Shown here in pieces: positions 7,692-14,584 of a stretch of DNA of 14,951 bases. A program made the position numbers and the translations under genes. The notes under the pieces were generated by a model. That model had not been told where the DNA came from. It did no database searches and saw only the letters and a program-made list of their open reading frames with translations. Numbering within the stretch: position 1 is the first letter of the stretch; each line of letters starts with the position of its first letter. The stretch spans positions 1 to 14,951 of the forward strand of contig QIDL01000575.1 of assembly GCA_003228415.1 (NCBI GenBank). Reading direction: 5' to 3'. Source of the DNA: Gammaproteobacteria bacterium (lineage in GTDB: Bacteria > Pseudomonadota > Gammaproteobacteria > Pseudomonadales > Azotimanducaceae).

Positions 7692-8564
7692 ATGAGTCTA
7701 CAAAACGTCATCCTGATTTTTATTGCTGTGGTGGCGATCTTTCTCGCCATGGATACCGTCTACACCGTGCACCAGACGGAGCGCGCCATCCTCTTGCGCT
7801 TTGGTGCGGTGGTGAACGCCGACGTGGGGCCGGGACTGCATTTCAAGATGCCCATCGCCGAAGAAATCAAACGGGCAGACGGTCGGGTGCTGACCCTCGA
7901 CTCCACTCCGGAGACCTATTTCACTCTGGAAAAGAAGCCTCTGATCGTCGACTCCTTCGTCAAATGGCGCATTTCGGATGTCGAGGGCTACTACACGGCA
8001 ACCGCGTTCGATGAACGCCAAGGCGAGAGAATTCTTCAGGAGCGGGTCAATGAGGGACTCCGCAACCAGATCAGCCGCCGCGATATGCATGAGGTGGTAT
8101 CCGGTGAGCGGGACAAGCTCATGGCGGAGTTGAAGATCCAGCTGAACGACATCATGCATGAAGATGCAGGCATCGAGGTGGTGGACGTTCGGGTCAAACG
8201 TATCGATCTGCCGCCGGAAGTTTCCTCGTCTGTCTACGAGCGGATGAACTCGGAACGGCAGATCGAAGCGCGCCAGTTTCGCGCTCAGGGGCGCGAGCTG
8301 GGCTTGGGAATTCGCGCGGATGCAGAACGGCAGACGATCGTTATCGAAGCCAATGCCTATAAGATCTCGGAAGAAACTCGCGGTGACGGCGATGCCAAGG
8401 CGGCCTCGGTCTATGCCTCGGCGTTCAACAAGGACCCGGATTTTTACGAGTTCTATCGCACCCTCAATGCCTACGGCAGCGTCTTCAACGACAAAAGCGA
8501 TATACTGGTACTCGATCCAAAGGGTAAATTCTTCAAATTCCTCAAGGGCGACGAAGATCAATAG
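7692..8564 (+). CDS. hflC: FtsH protease modulator HflC (SPFH/prohibitin family)
   Basis: HflC is the partner of HflK in the FtsH-associated SPFH cage of the inner membrane. The 290-residue protein begins with an uncleaved signal-anchor helix (about 4-22), then the Band 7 domain with VHQTERAILLRFGAVV and GPGLHFKMP. A coiled-coil section carries the HflC signatures NSERQIEARQFRAQGRE and GDGDAKAASVYASAF, and the end has DPDFYEFYRTLNAY. The start has only a weak purine stretch (AGGTAAG, 7679-7685) and probably relies on coupling to hflK. The stop TAG 8562-8564 lies inside the first copy of a 21-bp tandem duplication, so several in-frame stops follow one another. Confidence 0.97.
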   Translation: MSLQNVILIFIAVVAIFLAMDTVYTVHQTERAILLRFGAVVNADVGPGLHFKMPIAEEIKRADGRVLTLDSTPETYFTLEKKPLIVDSFVKWRISDVEGYYTATAFDERQGERILQERVNEGLRNQISRRDMHEVVSGERDKLMAELKIQLNDIMHEDAGIEVVDVRVKRIDLPPEVSSSVYERMNSERQIEARQFRAQGRELGLGIRADAERQTIVIEANAYKISEETRGDGDAKAASVYASAFNKDPDFYEFYRTLNAYGSVFNDKSDILVLDPKGKFFKFLKGDEDQ

Positions 8565-8599
8565 GTCCTTGCGTGAAGTCAATAGGTCCTTGCGTGAAG
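8558..8599. repeat. Perfect 2 x 21-bp tandem duplication spanning the hflC stop
   Basis: Two identical 21-bp units at 8558-8578 and 8579-8599 read TCAATAGGTCC followed by TTGCGTGAAG. The first copy contains the hflC TAG stop. In the hflC frame the duplication gives four successive stops (TAG, TGA, TAG, TGA). The remaining part of the 166-nt hflC-hisZ gap (8600-8730) shows no gene, terminator or convincing promoter. The small DUF2065 gene often found here in other gammaproteobacteria is not recognisable. Confidence 0.95.
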
Positions 8600-8730
8600 T
8601 ATGTGTGACGTGGATGAAATGAGTTTGCCATTGGCGGTTGCCGAGTCATGGTGATCGGGGCAGTCGTGCGCCGTCGCTCGACTTCGTCAGCCAGCCGAAT
8701 CAAGTAGTCGAACCAGATACCGAGCACTCT

Positions 8731-9897
8731 ATGGCAGATCGTAATTGGCGTTTGCCCGCGGGGGTAGATGAGCTTCTTCCTCCCGATGCCTGGGCGCTGG
8801 AGCTGTTACGTCGGCGGGTATTGGACGTATTTCGCACCTGGGGCTTCGAGTACATTGATCCGCCCCTTGTCGAGTATCTGGACGCACTGCTGGTGGGCGC
8901 CGGGGACGACATGGATCTGCAGACGTTGAAAACGGTGGATCAGAGGAGCGGACGCATGCTTGGCGTTCGTGCGGACATGACAGCCCAGGCAGTTCGGGTG
9001 GATGCTCACAGCCTGCCGGTGGAAGGCGTACAGCGGCTGTGTTACGCGGGTAGTGTCGTTTTTGCGAATCCCGTTTCTCCACTGGATGTCCGCAACCCCG
9101 TGAAGGCGGGCGCAGAGTTGTTTGGCGCCAGCAGCTTGAGGGCGGATGCAGAGGTCATTGCGCTGATGCTCGATGTACTGCGGAAGACGGGAATCGGTGA
9201 TCCGATTCTGGTGCTGGGGCATATGGGCATCTATCAGAGCCTGGTCTCAAGCCTGGAACTTTCGCCCGCTCGCGAAGCGGAACTGTTCGCCGCGGTGCAG
9301 AGCAAGGCCGAAGCAGATATCGCCAGATTGCTCGAAGACCACCCCCTGCGGCAGGTGTTGGGAAAGTTGCCGACGCTCATGGGTGAACGTGAGGTTCTGG
9401 CCGAGGCGCGAGCCTGCCTGGCTGATGCTGGTGAGGCCGTTGAGCTGGCCATCGGTCAGCTGGAGTCGTTGGCCGACCTCGTCTCGGCCCAGTCGCCTGG
9501 TGTTACGCTCAGATTCGATCTGGCCGAATTGGTCGGATACGGCTATCACAACGGCCCGGTATTTTCCGCCTATCAGGCCGATCTGGGTCGGGCGTTGGCC
9601 CGGGGCGGGCGTTATGACGGCATCGGCGCGGCGTTCGGTCGAGCGCGACCGGCTACCGGATTTGATGTGATCTTGAATGAGCTGGCGACCATCGGCGAGA
9701 TGGATGCAGCGATCTGGGTGCCGTGGGTCGACGACCCGGGGAGCCGGTCGGAACTGCACCAACAGCTACGGACGTTGCGAGCCGATGGCAACGTGGTGGT
9801 GGTGGCCTTGAGCGCAGAAGATGGATGCCCGGCGCGTTGCGACAGGGTGCTGAACAAACAAGGTGAAGGCTGGGTCATCGATCCGGCTTCGCGGTGA
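8731..9897 (+). CDS. hisZ: ATP phosphoribosyltransferase regulatory subunit HisZ
   Basis: HisZ is a histidyl-tRNA synthetase paralogue that lacks aminoacylation activity. It assembles with the short form of HisG to make active, histidine-regulated ATP phosphoribosyltransferase, the first step of histidine synthesis. The 388 residues match family length and lack the C-terminal anticodon-binding domain. Signatures are the N-terminal WRLPAGVDELLPPDA, the class II motif 2-like RADMTAQAVRV from residue 80, DLAELVGYGYHNGPVFSAY, and ARGGRYDGIGAAFGRARPAT from residue 290. ATG 8731 is chosen because this N-terminus is the conserved one; the frame is open to 8638 but that part is not HisZ-like. No clear Shine-Dalgarno is visible. 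Presence of hisZ predicts a short HisG elsewhere in the genome. purA follows 15 nt later. Confidence 0.95.
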   Translation: MADRNWRLPAGVDELLPPDAWALELLRRRVLDVFRTWGFEYIDPPLVEYLDALLVGAGDDMDLQTLKTVDQRSGRMLGVRADMTAQAVRVDAHSLPVEGVQRLCYAGSVVFANPVSPLDVRNPVKAGAELFGASSLRADAEVIALMLDVLRKTGIGDPILVLGHMGIYQSLVSSLELSPAREAELFAAVQSKAEADIARLLEDHPLRQVLGKLPTLMGEREVLAEARACLADAGEAVELAIGQLESLADLVSAQSPGVTLRFDLAELVGYGYHNGPVFSAYQADLGRALARGGRYDGIGAAFGRARPATGFDVILNELATIGEMDAAIWVPWVDDPGSRSELHQQLRTLRADGNVVVVALSAEDGCPARCDRVLNKQGEGWVIDPASR

Positions 9898-9912
9898 TGG
9901 GTATGGAGTTCC

Positions 9913-11205
9913 ATGGGACGTAACGTCGTGGTCTTAGGGACCCAGTGGGGCGACGAAGGCAAGGGTAAGGTCGTCGATCTGCTCACCGAACGGGTCAATG
10001 CGGTGGTGCGCTTCCAGGGGGGGCACAATGCCGGTCACACGCTGGTGATTGACGGTGAAAAAACCGTTCTCCATCTGATTCCTTCGGGCATATTGCGCAC
10101 CAATGTGCAGTGCTTTATCGGCAATGGGGTGGTACTCGAACCTCATGCGCTGTTGAGGGAAGTGGTGAGCCTTGAAGAACGCGGCGTGTCGGTGCGCGAA
10201 CGGCTGTTCATCTCCCCCGCCTGCCCGTTGATCCTGCCTTATCACGTGGAGCTGGATCTGGCTCGCGAAGAGGCGCGCGGCGCCCAGAAAATCGGCACCA
10301 CGGGTCGCGGTATCGGGCCGGCCTACGAGGACAAGGCGGCCCGAAGGGGCGTTCGCGTTGGCGACATGTTTTACTGGCAGGGGTTCGCCGCCAAACTTTC
10401 CGAGGTCATGGAGTATCACAACTTCATGCTGGTGAACTACTACAAAGCCAAGCCTGTGGACTTTCAACAGACGCTCGATGATTGCGCCCGCATCGCCGAG
10501 CAGATTCAAGCCATGGTGGCCGACATTGTGCCAATGCTGCACGGATTGCGCGAAGCCGGCCAATCTATCCTGTTCGAAGGTGCACAGGGTGCGTTGCTCG
10601 ACGTCGACCTCGGTACTTATCCGTTCGTGACCTCCTCGAATACCACTGCCGGGGGGACCGCCGTAGGCAGCGGTTTCGGTCCGCGCTATCTGGACTATAT
10701 TCTTGGTATCACCAAGGCTTATTCGACCCGGGTCGGATCGGGACCTTTCCCGACCGAGCTCTTCAACGACACCGGGGTTCGTCTTGCCAGGCGTGGCAAC
10801 GAATTTGGTGCCACCACCGGTCGCCCCCGGCGCTGTGGCTGGTTCGATGCGGTGGCACTCCGGCAGGCGGTGCAGATCAACAGTATCTCGGGGTTGTGTC
10901 TGACCAAGCTCGATGTGCTGGATGGACTGGAGCAGATCAACATCTGTACCGGATACGAACAAGCAGACGGAGTGGCAGGCTCACCGAGATTTGCCAGCGA
11001 GTACTATGCGGAGATCACGCCGGTTTACGAGACACTGCCGGGCTGGCAGGGCAACACCATGGGGATCCGGGACTACCACGACCTGCCGGACGAAGCGCGA
11101 ACCTATCTGAGACGTATCGAGGAAACGGTGGGCGCGCCCATCGATATTATCTCCACCGGTCCGGATCGTGCGGAGACCATCGTGCTCAACGATCCCTTTC
11201 AGTAA
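9913..11205 (+). CDS. purA: Adenylosuccinate synthetase PurA
   Basis: PurA joins IMP and aspartate, using GTP, to make adenylosuccinate, the committed step of AMP synthesis in the cytoplasm. The 430-residue product is of standard length. It has the P-loop-like GDEGKGK at 13-19 with catalytic D14, GGHNAGHTLV with catalytic H42, GTTGRGIGPAYEDK, the GTP/IMP region FEGAQGALLDVDLGTYPFV, SNTTAGG and the C-terminal TGRPRRCGWFD. GGAG at 9905-9908 lies just before ATG 9913. hisZ-purA adjacency is typical of gammaproteobacteria. What normally follows purA in many relatives (for example rnr and rlmB) is absent here. Confidence 0.98.
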   Translation: MGRNVVVLGTQWGDEGKGKVVDLLTERVNAVVRFQGGHNAGHTLVIDGEKTVLHLIPSGILRTNVQCFIGNGVVLEPHALLREVVSLEERGVSVRERLFISPACPLILPYHVELDLAREEARGAQKIGTTGRGIGPAYEDKAARRGVRVGDMFYWQGFAAKLSEVMEYHNFMLVNYYKAKPVDFQQTLDDCARIAEQIQAMVADIVPMLHGLREAGQSILFEGAQGALLDVDLGTYPFVTSSNTTAGGTAVGSGFGPRYLDYILGITKAYSTRVGSGPFPTELFNDTGVRLARRGNEFGATTGRPRRCGWFDAVALRQAVQINSISGLCLTKLDVLDGLEQINICTGYEQADGVAGSPRFASEYYAEITPVYETLPGWQGNTMGIRDYHDLPDEARTYLRRIEETVGAPIDIISTGPDRAETIVLNDPFQ

Positions 11206-11210
11206 ACTGA

Positions 11211-11222
11211 ACCCGCGCGGGT
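11211..11222. repeat. 12-bp perfect palindrome between purA and the Trm112-like gene
   Basis: ACCCGCGCGGGT is perfectly self-complementary and lies 5 nt after the purA stop, ending right where the Shine-Dalgarno AGGAG (11223-11227) of the next gene begins. With no loop and no T tract it is not a classical terminator. It could be a dimeric protein site or chance in GC-rich DNA. Confidence 0.5.
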
Positions 11223-11235
11223 AGGAGAGCCGGTC

Positions 11236-11433
11236 ATGGCGTTGGATTCAAAATTGCTGGAACTGCTGGTCTGTCCGGTCAGCAAAACTTCACTGACCTA
11301 CAAAAAGGATGCCGATGAACTGTGGTGTCGCGGCAGCGGCCTGGCCTACCCGATTCGTGATGGTATTCCGGTGATGCTGGCGGAAGAGGCGCGTCAGTTG
11401 ACCGACGCCGAAAGACGGAGTCTGAAGGCATGA
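11236..11433 (+). CDS. Trm112/YcaR-like (UPF0434) small protein
   Basis: This 65-residue protein matches the UPF0434/Trm112-like family: KLLELLVCPVSKTSLTY at the start, then a second strand pair with LWC, and the diagnostic LAYPIRDGIPVML. E. coli YcaR belongs here. Eukaryotic Trm112 activates methyltransferases; the bacterial role is not settled. Only two of the usual zinc-ribbon cysteines remain: C13 and C31 are present, but the second Cys of the CPxC pair is Ser (S16). Degenerate zinc sites occur in some bacterial members (from family knowledge). AGGAG at 11223-11227 is well spaced from ATG 11236. It is often next to lpxK and kdsB in other genomes; here it follows purA by 30 nt, an uncommon place. 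Confidence 0.88.
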   Translation: MALDSKLLELLVCPVSKTSLTYKKDADELWCRGSGLAYPIRDGIPVMLAEEARQLTDAERRSLKA

Positions 11434-11460
11434 GCCCGTTCCGAGCGGCGTGTGGGAGTC

Positions 11461-11478
11461 GTTACGATTAGTTACAAT
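11461..11478 (+). promoter_or_regulatory. Candidate -10 box and direct-repeat operator before folE2
   Basis: TACAAT at 11473-11478 matches 5 of 6 bases of the sigma-70 -10 box, about 27 nt before GTG 11505, which leaves room for a short leader. No good -35 lies 16-18 bp upstream (GTGTGG at 11450-11455). The octamers GTTACGAT (11461-11468) and GTTACAAT (11471-11478) form a direct repeat with a 10-bp period overlapping the -10. This layout resembles sites for tandem-binding regulators. No Zur-like palindrome was recognised. Confidence 0.3.
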
Positions 11479-11504
11479 GCCAGGCCGTTTTTCGTCAAGG
11501 TAGC

Positions 11505-12464
11505 GTGTTCGGAATGAACAAAGCGGAACTTGTCGCCATCAACAACATGCCGGATGTGGCTCGGCACGAGTTGCAGATGCCCCATGTCACCCTGGATTGG
11601 GTGGGTATGAGTGGTATCCATCAGCCGTTGCTGATCAAGGATGGCAACAAGATCAACCAGGTTCAGTCGCTGGTCCAGATCTATGTGAATCTGGGTGATG
11701 AGCTGGCCAAAGGCATCCACATGTCGCGGCTCTATCTGATCCTGGACGAACACTCGGATACCCGTCCACTCAGCACGGCGGGCTTGAAGCTTTTGTTGAA
11801 GAGCCTGCTGGAATCTCATCGGGATCTGTCGACCCGTGCCTTTATCCAATTCGACTTCGATTACTACCTCAGGCGTCCTGCGCTGGTCAGCGACAATTCG
11901 GGCTGGAACTCCTACCCGGTCTCCATCCGCGGTGAGATGGTGGATGGCAGAATCACGCTGGAGCTGAAGCTGTGTGTGCAGTACTCGTCCACCTGTCCCT
12001 GCTCGGCGGCGCTCGCAAGGCAGCTCATTCAACAGCAGTTCAGAAGCGATTTTGGCACCGGCGGCCAGGTGTCCACCGATGAGCTAGCATCCTGGCTCGG
12101 GACCGAGCAGGGCATCGTCGCCACACCTCATAGTCAACGCAGCGACGCGAGGGTGCTGGTTCGCCTCCAGGACGGAATCGAACATTTCCCCATCACAGAT
12201 CTCATCGATGCAGTGGAAGAGACCCTCAAAACGCCTGTGCAGACCGCGGTCAAACGCGAAGATGAACAAGCTTTTGCGCTCTTGAACGGTCAGAATCTCA
12301 TGTTCATAGAAGATGCCGGCCGCAAACTCAAAGACTGCCTGGACGCGGATTCGCGTCTCAGTGATTTCTGGGTACGCATCGAGCATCACGAATCACTGCA
12401 CGCCCACGACGCAGTTGGCGTATTCATCAAAGGGGTGGACCAGGGATATGCGCCCACGCCGTAG
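11505..12464 (+). CDS. folE2: GTP cyclohydrolase FolE2 (type IB)
   Basis: FolE2 converts GTP to 7,8-dihydroneopterin triphosphate, the first step of folate (and queuosine) synthesis. It differs from FolE in working with metals other than zinc, and many bacteria induce it under zinc limitation. The 319-residue product has MPDVARHEL near the start, KGIHMSRLYLIL, STCPCSAALARQL with C164, TPHSQRS with H209, LNGQNLMFIEDAGRKL and HESLHAHDA with E296 and H299. C164, E296 and H299 match the metal-site positions I know for the family. The usual GAH after the CPCS segment is missing: Q176 falls where that His is expected. The start is GTG 11505, with ATG 11514 an alternative; AAGG at 11497-11500 is imperfectly spaced for both. 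The next gene starts 14 nt downstream. Confidence 0.9.
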   Translation: MFGMNKAELVAINNMPDVARHELQMPHVTLDWVGMSGIHQPLLIKDGNKINQVQSLVQIYVNLGDELAKGIHMSRLYLILDEHSDTRPLSTAGLKLLLKSLLESHRDLSTRAFIQFDFDYYLRRPALVSDNSGWNSYPVSIRGEMVDGRITLELKLCVQYSSTCPCSAALARQLIQQQFRSDFGTGGQVSTDELASWLGTEQGIVATPHSQRSDARVLVRLQDGIEHFPITDLIDAVEETLKTPVQTAVKREDEQAFALLNGQNLMFIEDAGRKLKDCLDADSRLSDFWVRIEHHESLHAHDAVGVFIKGVDQGYAPTP

Positions 12465-12478
12465 CCAGGGGCCAAGTC

Positions 12479-13600
12479 ATGACTGAGGTTGTCATCAGCG
12501 GTGCAGGGCTCTGGAAACCGGAGCACACCATCAGCAACGAAGAGTTGGTGGAGAGCTACAACGCTTATGCCACACGCTTCAACGAGGAGCATGCTGCCGC
12601 CATCGAACAGGGTGCGGTGGTCGAAAAACCGCTATCCAGCGCCGAGTTCATCGAGAAGGCTTCGGGAATCAGGCAGCGCTATGCCTACGTGAAAGAAGGC
12701 ATCCTCGACATCGGGCGAATGCGACCGAAAATCGCTCGACGGCAAGAAGACGAACTGTCGCATCAGGCGGAAATTGCCCTGAACTCGGCTCGCCTGGCGC
12801 TGGATGCCGCCGGCAAGAGCGGCGATGATATCGACCTGGTCATTGTTGGTTGCGCCTATACGGAGCGATCCTATCCGGCCATCGCCATCGAGGTTCAGCA
12901 GCGGCTCGGCATCACCGGTACCGGCTTCGACATGCTGGTGGCCTGCTCGGCAGCGACTTTCGCCCTGCAACGCGCCCATGACGCCATCACGGCGGGCTCG
13001 GCCCGTGCGGTGCTGGTGATCAATCCGGAACTGACCTCACCACAGGTGAATTACACCGACCGGGACAGCCACTTCATCTTCGGTGATGTCTCCACCGCAA
13101 TGGTGCTCGAAAGCGCCGAGACCTGCACGTCGGCACACAGCTATACCGTGCTTGGCAGCAAGTCCCAGACGGTCTTCTCCAACAACATCCGCTCTAATTT
13201 CGGCTATGTCGCCTATGCCCAGGATGTGGATGCTTATTGTGACGAAAATCTGTTTCACCAGAACGGCCGCAGTGTGTTCAAGGAGGTCTGCCCCATGGCG
13301 GCCGCACATCTCAAGGATCAGATCGAAGCCGTCGGTCTCACGGTGCCGGACATCAAACGCTGGTGGCTGCATCAGGCCAACATCAACATGAATCTGTTGA
13401 TCGTCAGGCGCTTGCTGGGTCGGGACGCGAACAATGAAGAGGCGCCCATCGTGCTCGATGAGTTCGCCAACACCGCCTCGGCCGGATCCATCATTGCGTT
13501 CTGTCTCCACCACGAGGATCTGGCCGCCGGAGACCATGGTGTGCTCTGCTCGTTTGGGGCCGGTTATTCCATCGGCTCGCTTGTGGTTCGAAAGCGCTAG
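12479..13600 (+). CDS. Beta-ketoacyl-ACP synthase III-like condensing enzyme
   Basis: This is a thiolase-fold KAS III (FabH-like) enzyme expected to condense an acyl donor with malonyl-ACP. The Cys-His-Asn triad is complete: C156 in VACSAATF, H298 in WLHQANINMN and N331 in EFANTASAGS. The C-terminus CSFGAGYSIGSLVVRK is typical. At 373 residues it is about 55 longer than E. coli FabH. Part of the excess is a segment near residues 25-60 rich in Ala and Glu before EKASGIRQRY. It belongs to a stand-alone KAS III subfamily of proteobacteria outside the fab cluster, so its substrate (housekeeping priming or a specialised product) cannot be read from sequence. AGGGG at 12467-12471 precedes ATG 12479, 14 nt after folE2, implying co-transcription. 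Confidence 0.9.
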   Translation: MTEVVISGAGLWKPEHTISNEELVESYNAYATRFNEEHAAAIEQGAVVEKPLSSAEFIEKASGIRQRYAYVKEGILDIGRMRPKIARRQEDELSHQAEIALNSARLALDAAGKSGDDIDLVIVGCAYTERSYPAIAIEVQQRLGITGTGFDMLVACSAATFALQRAHDAITAGSARAVLVINPELTSPQVNYTDRDSHFIFGDVSTAMVLESAETCTSAHSYTVLGSKSQTVFSNNIRSNFGYVAYAQDVDAYCDENLFHQNGRSVFKEVCPMAAAHLKDQIEAVGLTVPDIKRWWLHQANINMNLLIVRRLLGRDANNEEAPIVLDEFANTASAGSIIAFCLHHEDLAAGDHGVLCSFGAGYSIGSLVVRKR

Positions 13601-13627
13601 GTCGACCCGCCTCCCCTCCCTCACGCT

Positions 13628-14584
13628 ATGGCCGGGTCATCGAAAACCGCTATCTATGCCGCTCTGATTGGCAATTCGCTCATCGCTCTGACCAAATTCG
13701 CAGCGGCCACCATCAGCGGCAGCGCGGCCATGTTCTCGGAAGGCATTCACTCGCTGGTGGATACCGGCAACCAGGTGTTGTTGCTGTATGGATTGAAAAA
13801 GGCCGAAAAGCCACCGGACGCGGAGTTCCCTTTCGGCTACGGCAAAGAGGTGTACTTCTGGAGCTTCGTGGTCGCGATCCTGATCTTTGGTCTGGGTGCG
13901 GGCATATCCATTTACCAGGGCTGGAACCATCTGGGTGATCGGGGACCCATGGAAAACCCGACCATCAACTACGTTGTGCTCGGATTCGCCATCGTGTTCG
14001 AAGGCGGCGCCCTGTTCGTGGCGTTTCGAGAGTTCAATCGAAGCCGCGGTACCACAGGCATTATTCAGGCGGTTCGGCGTGGTAAGGACCCCACCCTGTT
14101 CGTTGTCGTGTTCGAGGACAGCGCCGCGCTGCTCGGCCTGCTGTTCGCATTGGTTGGTGTGAGTTTGTACCAGATCACCGGAGATCCGGTCTACGATGCG
14201 CTGGCGTCCATCGGCATCGGTGTGATTCTGGCGTTGACGGCTGGCTGGCTCGCCTTCGAGAGCAAAGGGCTGCTGATCGGTGAGAGCGCCTCGCCTGAAA
14301 TTGTCGCCGCTATAACCGAGATTACACAACAGGATACGCGGGTGCTCACAACCAATGAGGTGGCGACCCTGCACATGGGTCCCGCCCACATCATCGTGAC
14401 CTTGAGCCTCGATTTTGTGGATGGCATCGATTCCTCGGAAGTGGAGGCGGCGGTGACGGAGCTGAACCGGTCCATCAAAGCCATCGACCCGGCGATCCGG
14501 CGGGTGTTCGTAGAGGCAGAGCGCACCCAGGATCACCTTTCTGCTGAGCCGCCAGGTTGGCTTCCCCCTCCTCCTCATGCCTGA
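13628..14584 (+). CDS. Cation diffusion facilitator (CDF/SLC30-type) metal transporter
   Basis: CDF proteins export divalent cations (Zn, Mn, Fe, Co) from the cytoplasm by proton antiport. The 318 residues show six hydrophobic segments (about 8-28, 32-55, 77-100, 112-133, 158-180, 188-210) and a C-terminal cytoplasmic domain. Helix 2 has the metal motif SEGIHSLVD with H41 and D45, a classic HxxxD. In helix 5 the usual HxxxD is replaced by FEDSAALLG (E163, D164), and D186/D190 follow in DPVYDALASIG. This pattern recalls the SLC30A9/ZnT9-like branch, so the metal is uncertain. The C-terminal LHMGPAHIIVTLSLDF is typical. No Shine-Dalgarno precedes ATG 13628. The last 8 nt overlap the next gene. 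The tail is proline-rich (PPGWLPPPPH). Confidence 0.9.
   Translation: MAGSSKTAIYAALIGNSLIALTKFAAATISGSAAMFSEGIHSLVDTGNQVLLLYGLKKAEKPPDAEFPFGYGKEVYFWSFVVAILIFGLGAGISIYQGWNHLGDRGPMENPTINYVVLGFAIVFEGGALFVAFREFNRSRGTTGIIQAVRRGKDPTLFVVVFEDSAALLGLLFALVGVSLYQITGDPVYDALASIGIGVILALTAGWLAFESKGLLIGESASPEIVAAITEITQQDTRVLTTNEVATLHMGPAHIIVTLSLDFVDGIDSSEVEAAVTELNRSIKAIDPAIRRVFVEAERTQDHLSAEPPGWLPPPPHA

Noticed and set aside
8601..8654. 17-codon open frame between hflC and hisZ, considered as a leader peptide
   Set aside because: It has no histidine codons, no Shine-Dalgarno and no attenuator-like structure downstream.
8638..8730. Upstream extension of hisZ to the first in-frame ATG at 8638
   Set aside because: The extra 31 residues are unlike HisZ, and the conserved N-terminus starts at ATG 8731.
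9934..10962. Open frame on the - strand (342 codons) inside purA
   Set aside because: Antisense to PurA, whose catalytic motifs are intact; no recognisable family in the reverse product.
10482..11210. Second forward frame of 242 codons within purA
   Set aside because: Out-of-frame reading of a conserved gene with no Shine-Dalgarno or family resemblance.
11481..11492. T run (TTTTT at 11488-11492) as a terminator before folE2
   Set aside because: No GC-rich stem immediately precedes it, only an unpaired CAGGCCG.
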